DNA from: Clostridiales bacterium UBA1248
GTDB taxonomy: Bacteria; Bacillota; Clostridia; Oscillospirales; CAG-272
Length of the DNA stretch: 25,238 bases
Direction: 5' to 3'
Assembly (NCBI GenBank): GCA_002308615.1
Contig: DBWC01000033.1
Coordinates: 1 to 25,238 of the forward strand
The notes under the pieces were generated by a model. That model did not search any database. It saw only the letters and a program-made list of their open reading frames with translations, and was not told the origin of the DNA. A program made the position numbers and the translations under genes. Position 1 is the stretch's first letter, and each line of letters opens with the position of its first letter. Of the stretch, positions 6,908 to 14,224 are shown one piece after another.

Positions 6908-8158
6908 ATGAGCACAAGATACGAATCGGCAAAAGCGATATATGCAAAGCTCGGCATAGATACCGACGCGGTTATCGCAAAACTCAAGGATATCCCGGTA
7001 GCGCTCCATTGCTGGCAGGGCGACGACGTCATCGGCTTCGACCACGACGGTCCGCTTACCGGCGGCATCCAGACGACAGGCAACTACCCCGGCAAGGCGA
7101 GAACGCCCGAGGAGCTTATGGCTGATATAGACAAGGTCATATCCTTATGCCCCGGCAAGCTGAAGCTCAACCTTCACGCCTGTTACGCGATATTCGAACC
7201 CGGTCAGTACGTCAACCGCGATAAGCTCGAGCCGAAGCACTTTGCAAAATGGGTGGAATTTGCAAAAGAAAGAGGAATGGGTATCGACTTCAACCCGACG
7301 TTCTTCTCTCACCCGAAGGTAAAAGACGGACTTTCTCTCACCTCTCCCGATGAAGAAACGAGAAAATTCTGGGTCGAACACGGCAAAGCGTGCATACGCA
7401 TATCCGAATATTTCGCGCGCGAAACGGGTATCCCCTGCGTTATGAACATATGGATAGGCGACGGCTTCAAGGATATCCCCGCCGACAGAATGGGACCGAG
7501 ACTCCGCTACAAGAAATCCATAGAAGAGATACTTGCAGAGCCGCACGATCCGAAGCTCGTAAAGCCCTGCGTCGAATCAAAGGTGTTCGGCATAGGCGTT
7601 GAATCGTACACCGCCGGCTCCGCCGAATTCACGCTGACCTTCGCGGCGACGCACGAAAACGTACTGCCGCTCATGGACAACGGCCACTATCATCCGACCG
7701 AGGTCGTATCCGACAAGATACCCGCCCTGCTCTGCTACTTCCCGGAGATCGCGCTTCACATCACGCGCGGCGTCCGCTGGGATTCCGACCACGTACTGCT
7801 TCTCGACGACGAGACGAAGGAAATGGCGAAAGAAATCGTCCGCTGCGACGCGCTTGACAGAGTTTACATGGCGCTCGATTACTTTGACGCGAGCATCAAC
7901 CGCATATCCGCGTGGACCGTCGGCGTAAGATCGTGGAAGAAAGCGCTTCTTGCCGCTATGCTCACACCGCACGAAGAGCTTAAGAAGCTTCAGGACAACG
8001 CTCAGTTCACCGAGCTTATGGTTCGCCAGGAAGAAATAAAGATGCTTCCGTTAGGCGACGTTTGGGAAGAGTTCTGCCGTCAGTGCGGCACGACCGAATC
8101 CGGCTGGTTCGACGAAGTCAAAAAGTACGAAGCCGAGGTTCTCTCAAAGAGAGTATAA
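6908..8158 (+). CDS. rhaA: L-rhamnose isomerase
   Basis: A 416-residue cytoplasmic enzyme, essentially full length for RhaA, interconverting L-rhamnose and L-rhamnulose as the first step of the classical catabolic route. The barrel metal ligands are visible: E232 in GVESY, D257 and H260 in MDNGHYHPTE, H284, D292 and D294 in HITRGVRWDSDH. The N-terminal VALHCWQGDDVIGFD is also characteristic. AAAGGAG ends 8 bases before ATG 6908. rhaB, rhaD and a transporter are not in the window, so the rest of the pathway, if present, is elsewhere. RhaA also acts on other aldoses. A GH109-like gene follows after a short hairpin gap, suggesting a two-gene sugar unit. Confidence 0.96.
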   Translation: MSTRYESAKAIYAKLGIDTDAVIAKLKDIPVALHCWQGDDVIGFDHDGPLTGGIQTTGNYPGKARTPEELMADIDKVISLCPGKLKLNLHACYAIFEPGQYVNRDKLEPKHFAKWVEFAKERGMGIDFNPTFFSHPKVKDGLSLTSPDEETRKFWVEHGKACIRISEYFARETGIPCVMNIWIGDGFKDIPADRMGPRLRYKKSIEEILAEPHDPKLVKPCVESKVFGIGVESYTAGSAEFTLTFAATHENVLPLMDNGHYHPTEVVSDKIPALLCYFPEIALHITRGVRWDSDHVLLLDDETKEMAKEIVRCDALDRVYMALDYFDASINRISAWTVGVRSWKKALLAAMLTPHEELKKLQDNAQFTELMVRQEEIKMLPLGDVWEEFCRQCGTTESGWFDEVKKYEAEVLSKRV

Positions 8159-8172
8159 TAAAAGACAAATAC

Positions 8173-8205
8173 AAACGGGGCTGCCGTCAAAAGCAGCTCC
8201 GTTTT
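8173..8205 (+). terminator. Weak intrinsic terminator or attenuator between rhaA and the oxidoreductase
   Basis: A 10-bp stem (ACGGGGCTGC at 8175-8184, GCAGCTCCGT at 8193-8202, one G-U pair) with an 8-base loop is followed by only TTTTAAT. The short T tract suggests partial termination, lowering expression of the downstream gene relative to rhaA. Confidence 0.6.
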
Positions 8206-8224
8206 AATGAAGAAAGGCATAATT

Positions 8225-9349
8225 ATGATCAAAATAGGTATAGTGGGCGCGCGCGGTCTTTCCGTGGTGCAGGCTATAAAAGCAATGCCGGAAGAAGCGA
8301 AGATAACGGCGATGTGCGACCTTGACGAGGGGGCGCTGCAAGAGGCAAAAAAAGCGATAGACGACCCGGAGCTTAAGCTCTACCGCATATACGACGATAT
8401 GCTTGAAAAAGCGGATATTGACGCCGTTATCGTCTCGACCCCGATGCAGCTGCACGTAACGCAGTCGATCGCGGCGCTGCACGCCGGCAAGCACGTAATG
8501 TGCGAGGTCACGGCGGCGGTATCCATGGACGAGCTGTGGTGGCTTATCGAAGCGGTGGAAAAATCCGGAAAAATTTATATGTACGCGGAAAACTACTGCT
8601 ATATGCCCGAAGTACAGCTCGTACGTCAGCTCGTCAAAAAAGGCTTTTTCGGCGAAATATACTACGGCGAGGGCGAATACACGCACGACTGCACGTCGTT
8701 GCGCAACTGGCACGGCAAGACCGGCTGGCGCAGCTACTGGCAGATGGGCACGCGCGGCTCGTTTTATCCCACGCACAGCTTAGGTCCGGTGATGCAGTGC
8801 TTTGACGACGACAGGATAGTTTCGATAGCGAGCTTCAGTCCCGGCAACCACAACCCGTACGGACTGCGCAATGACGATCTGACGCAGACGCTCTGTCAGC
8901 TGGCGTCCGGCAAGCTCGTGAAAATAAGAGTCGATACGATCTCGCCGCGCCCGCACGCTATGGCGTATTATCAGATACAGGGCACAAAAGGCTGCTACGA
9001 GTCAAATCGCCTGGGCGGCGAGCCGCAGATAGCGCTCGACACGGATAAGGAGCGCGTCGGCTGCACCACGTGGAAATCGCTTTGGGATTATAAGGAATAT
9101 CTGCCCGACCGCTACAAGAGCGGCGAGGGAGACAGCGCCGGTCACGGCGGCGGCGACTATTACATAGTCAAGGATTTCATAGAGGCGATAAAGACGAACA
9201 CCCCGCCGGAGCTGAACGTCTACAAAGCCGCGGAATGGACGTCCGTAGCGCTTCTCTCACAGCTCTCCGTTACAAACAACGGCAAAGTGCTTGAAGTCCC
9301 GAACTTCAGAAAGAATATGACCTGGGAAGAAAAGAAAATAAAGATATGA
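8225..9349 (+). CDS. Gfo/Idh/MocA family protein, GH109-like
   Basis: A 374-residue protein with an N-terminal NAD(P)-binding Rossmann fold (MIKIGIVGARG, then DAVIVSTP at 66-73) and a C-terminal alpha/beta domain. The usual EKP motif is replaced by CEVTAAVS (E94), and YPTHSLGP (181-188, H184) and MYAENYCYMPE are present. That combination is typical of GH109 glycosidases, which use tightly bound NAD for a redox elimination mechanism, with the motif histidine implicated in catalysis. Specificity (often alpha-N-acetylgalactosamine) cannot be read here; a plain sugar dehydrogenase remains possible. There is no signal peptide. I start at ATG 8225 because AAAGG lies 7 bases upstream; an in-frame ATG at 8207 sits in the hairpin's T tract without a ribosome site. 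Confidence 0.83.
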   Translation: MIKIGIVGARGLSVVQAIKAMPEEAKITAMCDLDEGALQEAKKAIDDPELKLYRIYDDMLEKADIDAVIVSTPMQLHVTQSIAALHAGKHVMCEVTAAVSMDELWWLIEAVEKSGKIYMYAENYCYMPEVQLVRQLVKKGFFGEIYYGEGEYTHDCTSLRNWHGKTGWRSYWQMGTRGSFYPTHSLGPVMQCFDDDRIVSIASFSPGNHNPYGLRNDDLTQTLCQLASGKLVKIRVDTISPRPHAMAYYQIQGTKGCYESNRLGGEPQIALDTDKERVGCTTWKSLWDYKEYLPDRYKSGEGDSAGHGGGDYYIVKDFIEAIKTNTPPELNVYKAAEWTSVALLSQLSVTNNGKVLEVPNFRKNMTWEEKKIKI

Positions 9350-9354
9350 TATAC

Positions 9355-9387
9355 AAAAACGCTCACGGTCACCGTGAGCGTTTTTTT
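9355..9387 (+). terminator. Strong intrinsic terminator
   Basis: A perfect 9-bp stem CGCTCACGG/CCGTGAGCG (9360-9368, 9372-9380) with a TCA loop is followed by seven T. An A run before the stem gives T on the other strand, so it may also terminate the convergent leucine-rich repeat gene ending at 9398. Confidence 0.93.
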
Positions 9388-9397
9388 GTTTTCTGTT

Positions 9398-12300
9398 TTA
9401 CGCGCTTACGAATCTGAACAACGCAACTACGTCTTTGTTGTCGACAGCTCCGTCGCCGTTGAAATCGTAAACAGATTCATCTTCGACCTTATCGCTGCCC
9501 GAAACGTATCTGAACAGAGCTACAACGTCCTTGTTGTTTACGTCTCCGTCTCCGTTGCAGTCGCCTTTGACTTTTACGGACTTTTCAGTCTGTGAATAGA
9601 CCGCCGTATATACAGCGTCGCCCGTGCAGGCCGTTATTTCTTTGTCCCAACCGGTAAACGTGTAAGTATGTTTTTCGTCGTCCGCGCGCAATGGATCGGC
9701 AGGAGCAGCTACACCATCGCCGTAATGATATGTTTGTTCGCTTATAACTGTTCCGTTATAGTCTACGAATTTTATCGTATAATCAACAAATTCACTGTCA
9801 TATACCGCAACATATTCGATACCGCCATCGCAGACTGTTACGTCTTTATTCCATCCGGCAAACGTATATGTATATTTTTCGTCAGCTTTACGCACGGGGG
9901 CGGCGGGTATAGTCACATCATCACCATAGCGGCAGGTTTGTTCACTTATACAGGTACCGTCATAATCCATGAATTTTACCGTACAATTAATGAATTCGCT
10001 GTTATATACGGCAACATATTCAACGTCACTCATACAAACGGTCACGTCTTTGTTCCAACCGTTAAAATTATACCTGTATTTCATATCTTCCGGCTTTACA
10101 GGATCTTCCGGTATTTCCACACTGTCTCCGTAATGGTACGTTTTGCTGCTCAGCAAGGTGCCGTCGCTGTCTCTGAACACAACAGTATAGTTTATATATT
10201 CAGCATAGTAAACCGCAATATACTCAGCATCGCCCATACAGTTGCTTACAGCTTTATTCCAACCTGTAAAGCTGTATGTGTAAGCCGCATCATCCTGGCG
10301 TGTCGGGGCTTCAGGCGCGTTTATTTTATCACCGTAGTGATACGCCTCGCTGCTTATAACCGTATTGTCATAATCCTTGAACATTATCGTATAACTAATA
10401 TACTCGTTATCAAACACCGCAATATAATCCGTATTACCGAAGCAAGCCTTAATATCCTTGTCCCAGCCGCTGAAACTGTATGTATTCGTCTTGTCAGCTT
10501 CGCGGACAGGTGTCACTTGCGGTTCTTTGACGTTGTCACCGTAATGGTATGTTGCGGTGCTCAATACGGTTCCGTCATAGTTTTTGAATTGCACCGTATA
10601 TTCAATGAGTTTGGAATCATACTCCGCAAAATATTCAACGTTTCCCTTACATACGGTCACAGGTTTGTTCCAACCCTTGAAGCAGTATGAATTTGCCTCG
10701 TCTGATCCGCGTACAGGAGCCGGAGGAATTTCTATTTCTTCTCCGTAATGGTACGTTTTTCTGCTTATCACAGCTCCGTCGTAGTCAATGAATGATACGG
10801 TATATCCGATATAATCACTTTCATACACAGCGGTATATTCGGCGTTGCCCGAGCAGACTGAAACGCCCTTGTCCCAACTGTTGAAATAATACTTATATGT
10901 GGTATCATTTTCACGCTCAGGCTCTTCCGGCATTATCACTATGTCGCCGTAATGATATGTTTTGCTGCTCAATACCGTTCCGTCGTAATCCTTGAATACG
11001 ACCGTATAATCGATGTATTCTTTATTATACTGCGCCGTAATCTCAGCGTTGCCCGTACATACCGTAACCGCCTTATTCCAGCCTTTGAAGCTGTATGTGT
11101 ACGTATTATCCGCCGGTCGTACTGCTGTTCTCGGAGCTGTTATACTATCACCGTAATGATATGTACCTGTACTCAATACCGTTCCGTCGTAATTTAAGAA
11201 TTTTACTGTATAATAAATGGTTTCCGAATCATATACAGCAACATATTCAACGCTTCCCGTACATACGGTCACAGGCTTGTTCCAGCCTTTGAAGCGATAT
11301 GAATTCTGCAGATCCGATCCGCGCGCGGGAGCCGGCGGGACTTCTATTTCTTCTCCGTAATGGTACGTTTTTCTGCTTATCAGAGCACCGTCATAATCTA
11401 CGAACGATACGGTATATCCTACATAGTCATTTTCATATACAGCGGTATATTCGGCGTTGCCCGTGCAGACTGACACGCCCTTATCCCAACCATTGAAATA
11501 ATACTTATATGTGGTATCATTTTCACGCTCAGGCTCTTCCGGTATTATCACTATGTCGCCGTAATGATATGTTTTGCTGCTCAATACCGTTCCGTCGTAA
11601 TCCTTGAATACGACCGTATAATCGATGTATTCTTTATTATACTGCGCTGTAAACTCAGCGTTTCCGACGCAGGTTGCAACAGCTTTGTTCCAGCCTTTGA
11701 AGCTGTACGTGTACGTATTATCCGCCGGTCGTACTGCTGTTCCCGGAGCTGTTATACTATCGCCGTAATGATATGTTCCGTTGCTCAGTACCGTTCCGTC
11801 ATAGTTTTTGAACGTTACGGTGTAATCTATATACTCGCTGTCATAGACCGCTCTGTATTCTGTATTGCCTCTGCACACGGTAACTGTCTTGTCCCATCCG
11901 CTGAAGCTGTACGTACAGGTTCTGTCAGATACACGGGAAGGCTCCTGAGGTATTGCAACAGTATCGCCGTAACGATACGTTCTGCTGCTCAGAATTCTTC
12001 CGTCATAGTCTTTGAAAACTACCGAATAACGTATATACTCCCTATTATACACAGCCGTGTATTCGTTATTTCCCGTGCACACGGTAACAGGACTATCCCA
12101 ACCTTTGAATGTATATGTATATGTTTCATCAGCATCACGCGTGGGATTTTCCGGTATCGCTACAAGATCACCGTAGTGATATTTTTCCTCGCTTATAGTA
12201 TTTCCGTTATAATCATAAAATTTAACAGTATAATCGATATAAATATTATTATATACGGCGTTGTATTCGGAGTCGCCGCTGCAAAAGTACGATATATCCT

Positions 12301-13936
12301 TATCCCAGCCGATAAATTTGTAATCATAGGTTTCATCAGAATAATCCGGAACATTTGGCACCGTTACAGCATCGCCTATCTTGTAATACTTATGCGATAT
12401 TAAACCGTCATGTCCGTAAAACGTCTGGGCAAACAGTACGCCGCGTTTATATCCGCATTCTATACAATTTGTGTCATCTTCATTTTGATATTTATGTTTT
12501 ATGTGGAAAACAAGATTATTTAAGAGTACGTCGTTTGCATCTTCCAATAAAACATCTTCATTCCACTGGTTTTCATCGCCGAGATAGTACGCTTTTGTAA
12601 GCGAAGTGCAACCGTAGAACGCGCCGAATCCGACCGACGTAAGAACGTTAGGCAGAGTTATGCTTTCAAGAGCGGAACAGTCATAGAAAGCATAAGCTCC
12701 TATTGACGCTACGTCACCCGGTATGATCATTTTTTTCAAGCCGGTACAGCTGGAAAACGCACTGTGATCAATGGATGTGATATTATCCGGCAGCGTCACC
12801 GCAGTAAGAGCGGTACAGCCGCCGAACATATTTTTGCCTACAGCGGAAAGACCGCTGCCGAGCAAAACGTCTTTTAAAGCCGTACAGTCGGAGCAAAGAT
12901 TGTCTCCTATTGACGTTACGCTATCCGGTATCGTTATGCTTGTAAGACCGCTGCCGGAAAACGCGCCGTTTCCTATAGAAGCTACAGTATCCGGTACGGT
13001 TATGCTTTTCATACTGCAGCCGGAAAACGCGTTTTCTTCTATTTCCGTTACGGGCAGCGTTTTACCCTTATAATCTATTTCAGATTGTATTATTATATTA
13101 TCAAGTTTTTTTTCATTACAGCATATAACAGAACTGTTGTTATCATTAGCTCTGTATGCTATTTCATCAATAACTATACCTTTAAAGTTAAATATTATGT
13201 TTGCATTTTTTATACTCTCGTGACCGCCATTAACCCAGTAATAATTCCCCCTATATTCGGTTTGTATATAATCAATAGAAAAATGTATCATATTTTTCCA
13301 CTGTAACTGAGTTCCAACATAAAATACGTTTTGTATTGAATTACAATTTAAAAAAGCACATGAATTTACTTCTTTTAAACTTTTTCCTATAACGACACTC
13401 GTCATATTATTGCAATCCATAAATGCACATATATCAATATCCGTTACACTATCCGGTATTGTAATATTTTTTATGCTGGTACATTCTCTAAATGCATGAG
13501 AACCTATTGATATTAAATTGTTGCTTAAAGTAATATTTGAAAGATTTACAGCACCTGCAAACGCTTTACCACCTATAATTGTTACACTGTCCGGTATCGT
13601 CACGCTTTTCAGGTTGGTGCAATCCATAAATCCCATATAACCTATTTCAGTAATGCTGTCCGGTATTATAATACTGCTCATTTCTGCGCAACAATAGAAC
13701 GCTTTCATACCTATCTTTGTTACAGGTAAAAGATTCCCGTCGAAATCAACGGCTTTAGGTATCAATATCTCACCTGAAGTATACTGATCGCATCCTGATA
13801 CCTCGCAATACGTGTCGTGTTCTTTGAATGTCAAATATCCAATAGTTTTTGTTTGACCTTCAGCCGACACGTTAATCGCAAACAGTACGGTCAAAAGCAT
13901 TGAGATGATAAGAATAATACTTGTGGTCCTTTTCAT
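9398..13936 (-). CDS. Secreted BspA-like leucine-rich repeat protein with 14 tandem beta modules and dockerin
   Basis: A 1512-residue exported protein. Residues 1-25 are a signal peptide (MKRTTSIILIISMLL..., cleavage about after VSA). Residues about 35-490 hold two blocks of LRR_5/BspA repeats (units like SVTIPDSVTIIGGKAFAG), each ended by a YxGxxxQW segment. Residues 500-1453 are 14 tandem modules of 68-69 residues (DYDGTVLS, TYHYGD, FxGWDK, VTVCxGNxEYxAVY), a beta-grasp-like repeat common on Firmicutes surface proteins and akin to Listeria/InlB-type repeats. Residues 1454-1512 form a dockerin with two calcium loops (DCNGDGDVNNKD, DFNGDGAVDNKD). There is no LPXTG, so attachment is probably via a cohesin. 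ATG 13936 follows GAAAGGAAG on the - strand; upstream in-frame codons lie inside the leader terminator. Likely role is adhesion or scaffold-borne binding; the ligand is unknown. Confidence 0.9.
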   Translation of the reverse strand: MKRTTSIILIISMLLTVLFAINVSAEGQTKTIGYLTFKEHDTYCEVSGCDQYTSGEILIPKAVDFDGNLLPVTKIGMKAFYCCAEMSSIIIPDSITEIGYMGFMDCTNLKSVTIPDSVTIIGGKAFAGAVNLSNITLSNNLISIGSHAFRECTSIKNITIPDSVTDIDICAFMDCNNMTSVVIGKSLKEVNSCAFLNCNSIQNVFYVGTQLQWKNMIHFSIDYIQTEYRGNYYWVNGGHESIKNANIIFNFKGIVIDEIAYRANDNNSSVICCNEKKLDNIIIQSEIDYKGKTLPVTEIEENAFSGCSMKSITVPDTVASIGNGAFSGSGLTSITIPDSVTSIGDNLCSDCTALKDVLLGSGLSAVGKNMFGGCTALTAVTLPDNITSIDHSAFSSCTGLKKMIIPGDVASIGAYAFYDCSALESITLPNVLTSVGFGAFYGCTSLTKAYYLGDENQWNEDVLLEDANDVLLNNLVFHIKHKYQNEDDTNCIECGYKRGVLFAQTFYGHDGLISHKYYKIGDAVTVPNVPDYSDETYDYKFIGWDKDISYFCSGDSEYNAVYNNIYIDYTVKFYDYNGNTISEEKYHYGDLVAIPENPTRDADETYTYTFKGWDSPVTVCTGNNEYTAVYNREYIRYSVVFKDYDGRILSSRTYRYGDTVAIPQEPSRVSDRTCTYSFSGWDKTVTVCRGNTEYRAVYDSEYIDYTVTFKNYDGTVLSNGTYHYGDSITAPGTAVRPADNTYTYSFKGWNKAVATCVGNAEFTAQYNKEYIDYTVVFKDYDGTVLSSKTYHYGDIVIIPEEPERENDTTYKYYFNGWDKGVSVCTGNAEYTAVYENDYVGYTVSFVDYDGALISRKTYHYGEEIEVPPAPARGSDLQNSYRFKGWNKPVTVCTGSVEYVAVYDSETIYYTVKFLNYDGTVLSTGTYHYGDSITAPRTAVRPADNTYTYSFKGWNKAVTVCTGNAEITAQYNKEYIDYTVVFKDYDGTVLSSKTYHYGDIVIMPEEPERENDTTYKYYFNSWDKGVSVCSGNAEYTAVYESDYIGYTVSFIDYDGAVISRKTYHYGEEIEIPPAPVRGSDEANSYCFKGWNKPVTVCKGNVEYFAEYDSKLIEYTVQFKNYDGTVLSTATYHYGDNVKEPQVTPVREADKTNTYSFSGWDKDIKACFGNTDYIAVFDNEYISYTIMFKDYDNTVISSEAYHYGDKINAPEAPTRQDDAAYTYSFTGWNKAVSNCMGDAEYIAVYYAEYINYTVVFRDSDGTLLSSKTYHYGDSVEIPEDPVKPEDMKYRYNFNGWNKDVTVCMSDVEYVAVYNSEFINCTVKFMDYDGTCISEQTCRYGDDVTIPAAPVRKADEKYTYTFAGWNKDVTVCDGGIEYVAVYDSEFVDYTIKFVDYNGTVISEQTYHYGDGVAAPADPLRADDEKHTYTFTGWDKEITACTGDAVYTAVYSQTEKSVKVKGDCNGDGDVNNKDVVALFRYVSGSDKVEDESVYDFNGDGAVDNKDVVALFRFVSA
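9578..12439 (-). repeat. Fourteen tandem ~204-bp coding repeats
   Basis: Each unit is 204 bp (68 codons); the first (12233-12439) and tenth (10394-10600) in protein order are 207 bp. In protein order the units begin near 12439, 12232, 12028, 11824, 11620, 11416, 11212, 11008, 10804, 10600, 10393, 10189, 9985 and 9781. The outer units are well diverged. Most modules carry one cysteine in VTVCxG, unusual for an exported protein. Confidence 0.93.
10601..11824 (-). repeat. 612-bp tandem duplication of three repeat units
   Basis: Modules 4-6 (11213-11824) and 7-9 (10601-11212) are near copies in the same order, offset by exactly 612 bp. Long DNA stretches are almost identical, for example around 10900-11036 and 11512-11648. 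This indicates a recent in-frame duplication of a three-module block within an older repeat array. Confidence 0.9.
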
Positions 13937-14120
13937 TTTTTTTCTTCCTTTCATAAAAAATGCACGGCAGGAGCCGTGCATAAAAAATAGCTGACTCATG
14001 CCGCCAAGCAAGCCTAATCAGTGCGAAAAACAACAAGAAAAGGGAGTCAGTATTTTTATCAAAAAATAAAAATACCTCTTGTTGTGTATTCGCACATACA
14101 CACTTATTAACTTGCTTGGC
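13937..14120 (-). promoter_or_regulatory. Structured 5' leader RNA of the leucine-rich repeat gene (candidate riboswitch/attenuator)
   Basis: Read on the - strand from the predicted start at about 14120, the leader has four helices stacked along one arm. P1 is GCCAAGCAAG (14111-14120) with 14003-14012. P2 is GTGCGAA (14089-14095) with 14021-14027. P3 is ACAACAAGA (14077-14085) with 14030-14038. P4 is a 10-bp hairpin (14066-14075 with 14050-14059). A further perfect 7-bp match, CTGACTC (14044-14050) with GAGTCAG (13991-13997), crosses P1-P3, so it is either a pseudoknot or a competing fold. A terminator hairpin follows immediately. The arrangement is that of an RNA switch, but I recognise no known class; a terminated small RNA is an alternative. 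Confidence 0.6.
13954..13981 (-). terminator. Intrinsic terminator inside the leader
   Basis: On the - strand a perfect 9-bp stem ATGCACGGC/GCCGTGCAT with a TCCT loop (stem 13960-13968 and 13973-13981) is followed directly by a T tract (13955-13960) and then by the AAAGGAAG ribosome site of the leucine-rich repeat gene. It would stop most leader transcripts before the gene unless relieved. Confidence 0.82.
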
Positions 14121-14126
14121 AAAATT

Positions 14127-14155
14127 ATCTTATCATAACCAAAACAAAATGTCAA
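14127..14155 (-). promoter_or_regulatory. Sigma-A-type promoter of the leader and leucine-rich repeat gene
   Basis: On the - strand: TTGACA (14150-14155), a 17-base spacer ending in TGA, and TAAGAT (14127-14132). The predicted start, about 14120, coincides with the first base of the outer leader helix, which supports both calls. Confidence 0.8.
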
Positions 14156-14167
14156 GTATTTTACGCG

Positions 14168-14200
14168 AAAAAAGCCCTTCCATGACAGAAAGGCTTTTTT
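14168..14200. terminator. Intrinsic terminator of the YfhO gene, possibly bidirectional
   Basis: On the - strand AAGCCTTTC pairs with GAAGGGCTT (one G-U pair) around a 7-base loop and is followed by six T. The other strand has an equal T run, so the hairpin can work both ways. It separates the YfhO transcript from the next - strand promoter. Confidence 0.85.
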
Positions 14201-14224
14201 AAAAACCGTTTATTTGTTCTTACG

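Noticed and set aside
9668..12403. Several + strand frames across the repeat array
   Set aside because: They are mirror frames of the 204-bp repeats; the - strand frame has signal peptide, domains and dockerin.
9578..12439. CRISPR-like or satellite array
   Set aside because: Units are 204 bp without short repeat/spacer alternation and are continuous coding sequence.
13937..13999. Longer start for the leucine-rich repeat protein (ATG at 13999 or 13954)
   Set aside because: It would be translated through the terminator hairpin and lies before the good ribosome site; it would also place charged residues before the signal peptide.
13991..14120. Known riboswitch (T-box, c-di-GMP-I, preQ1)
   Set aside because: I do not see the T-box UGGNACC-type sequence, the GEMM core or the preQ1 tail. 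Recognition by eye is limited, so a known class is not fully excluded.
14003..14120. MITE or insertion sequence remnant
   Set aside because: Inverted repeats are present but there is no evident target-site duplication, and the promoter start and the terminator match the ends, which favours an RNA element.
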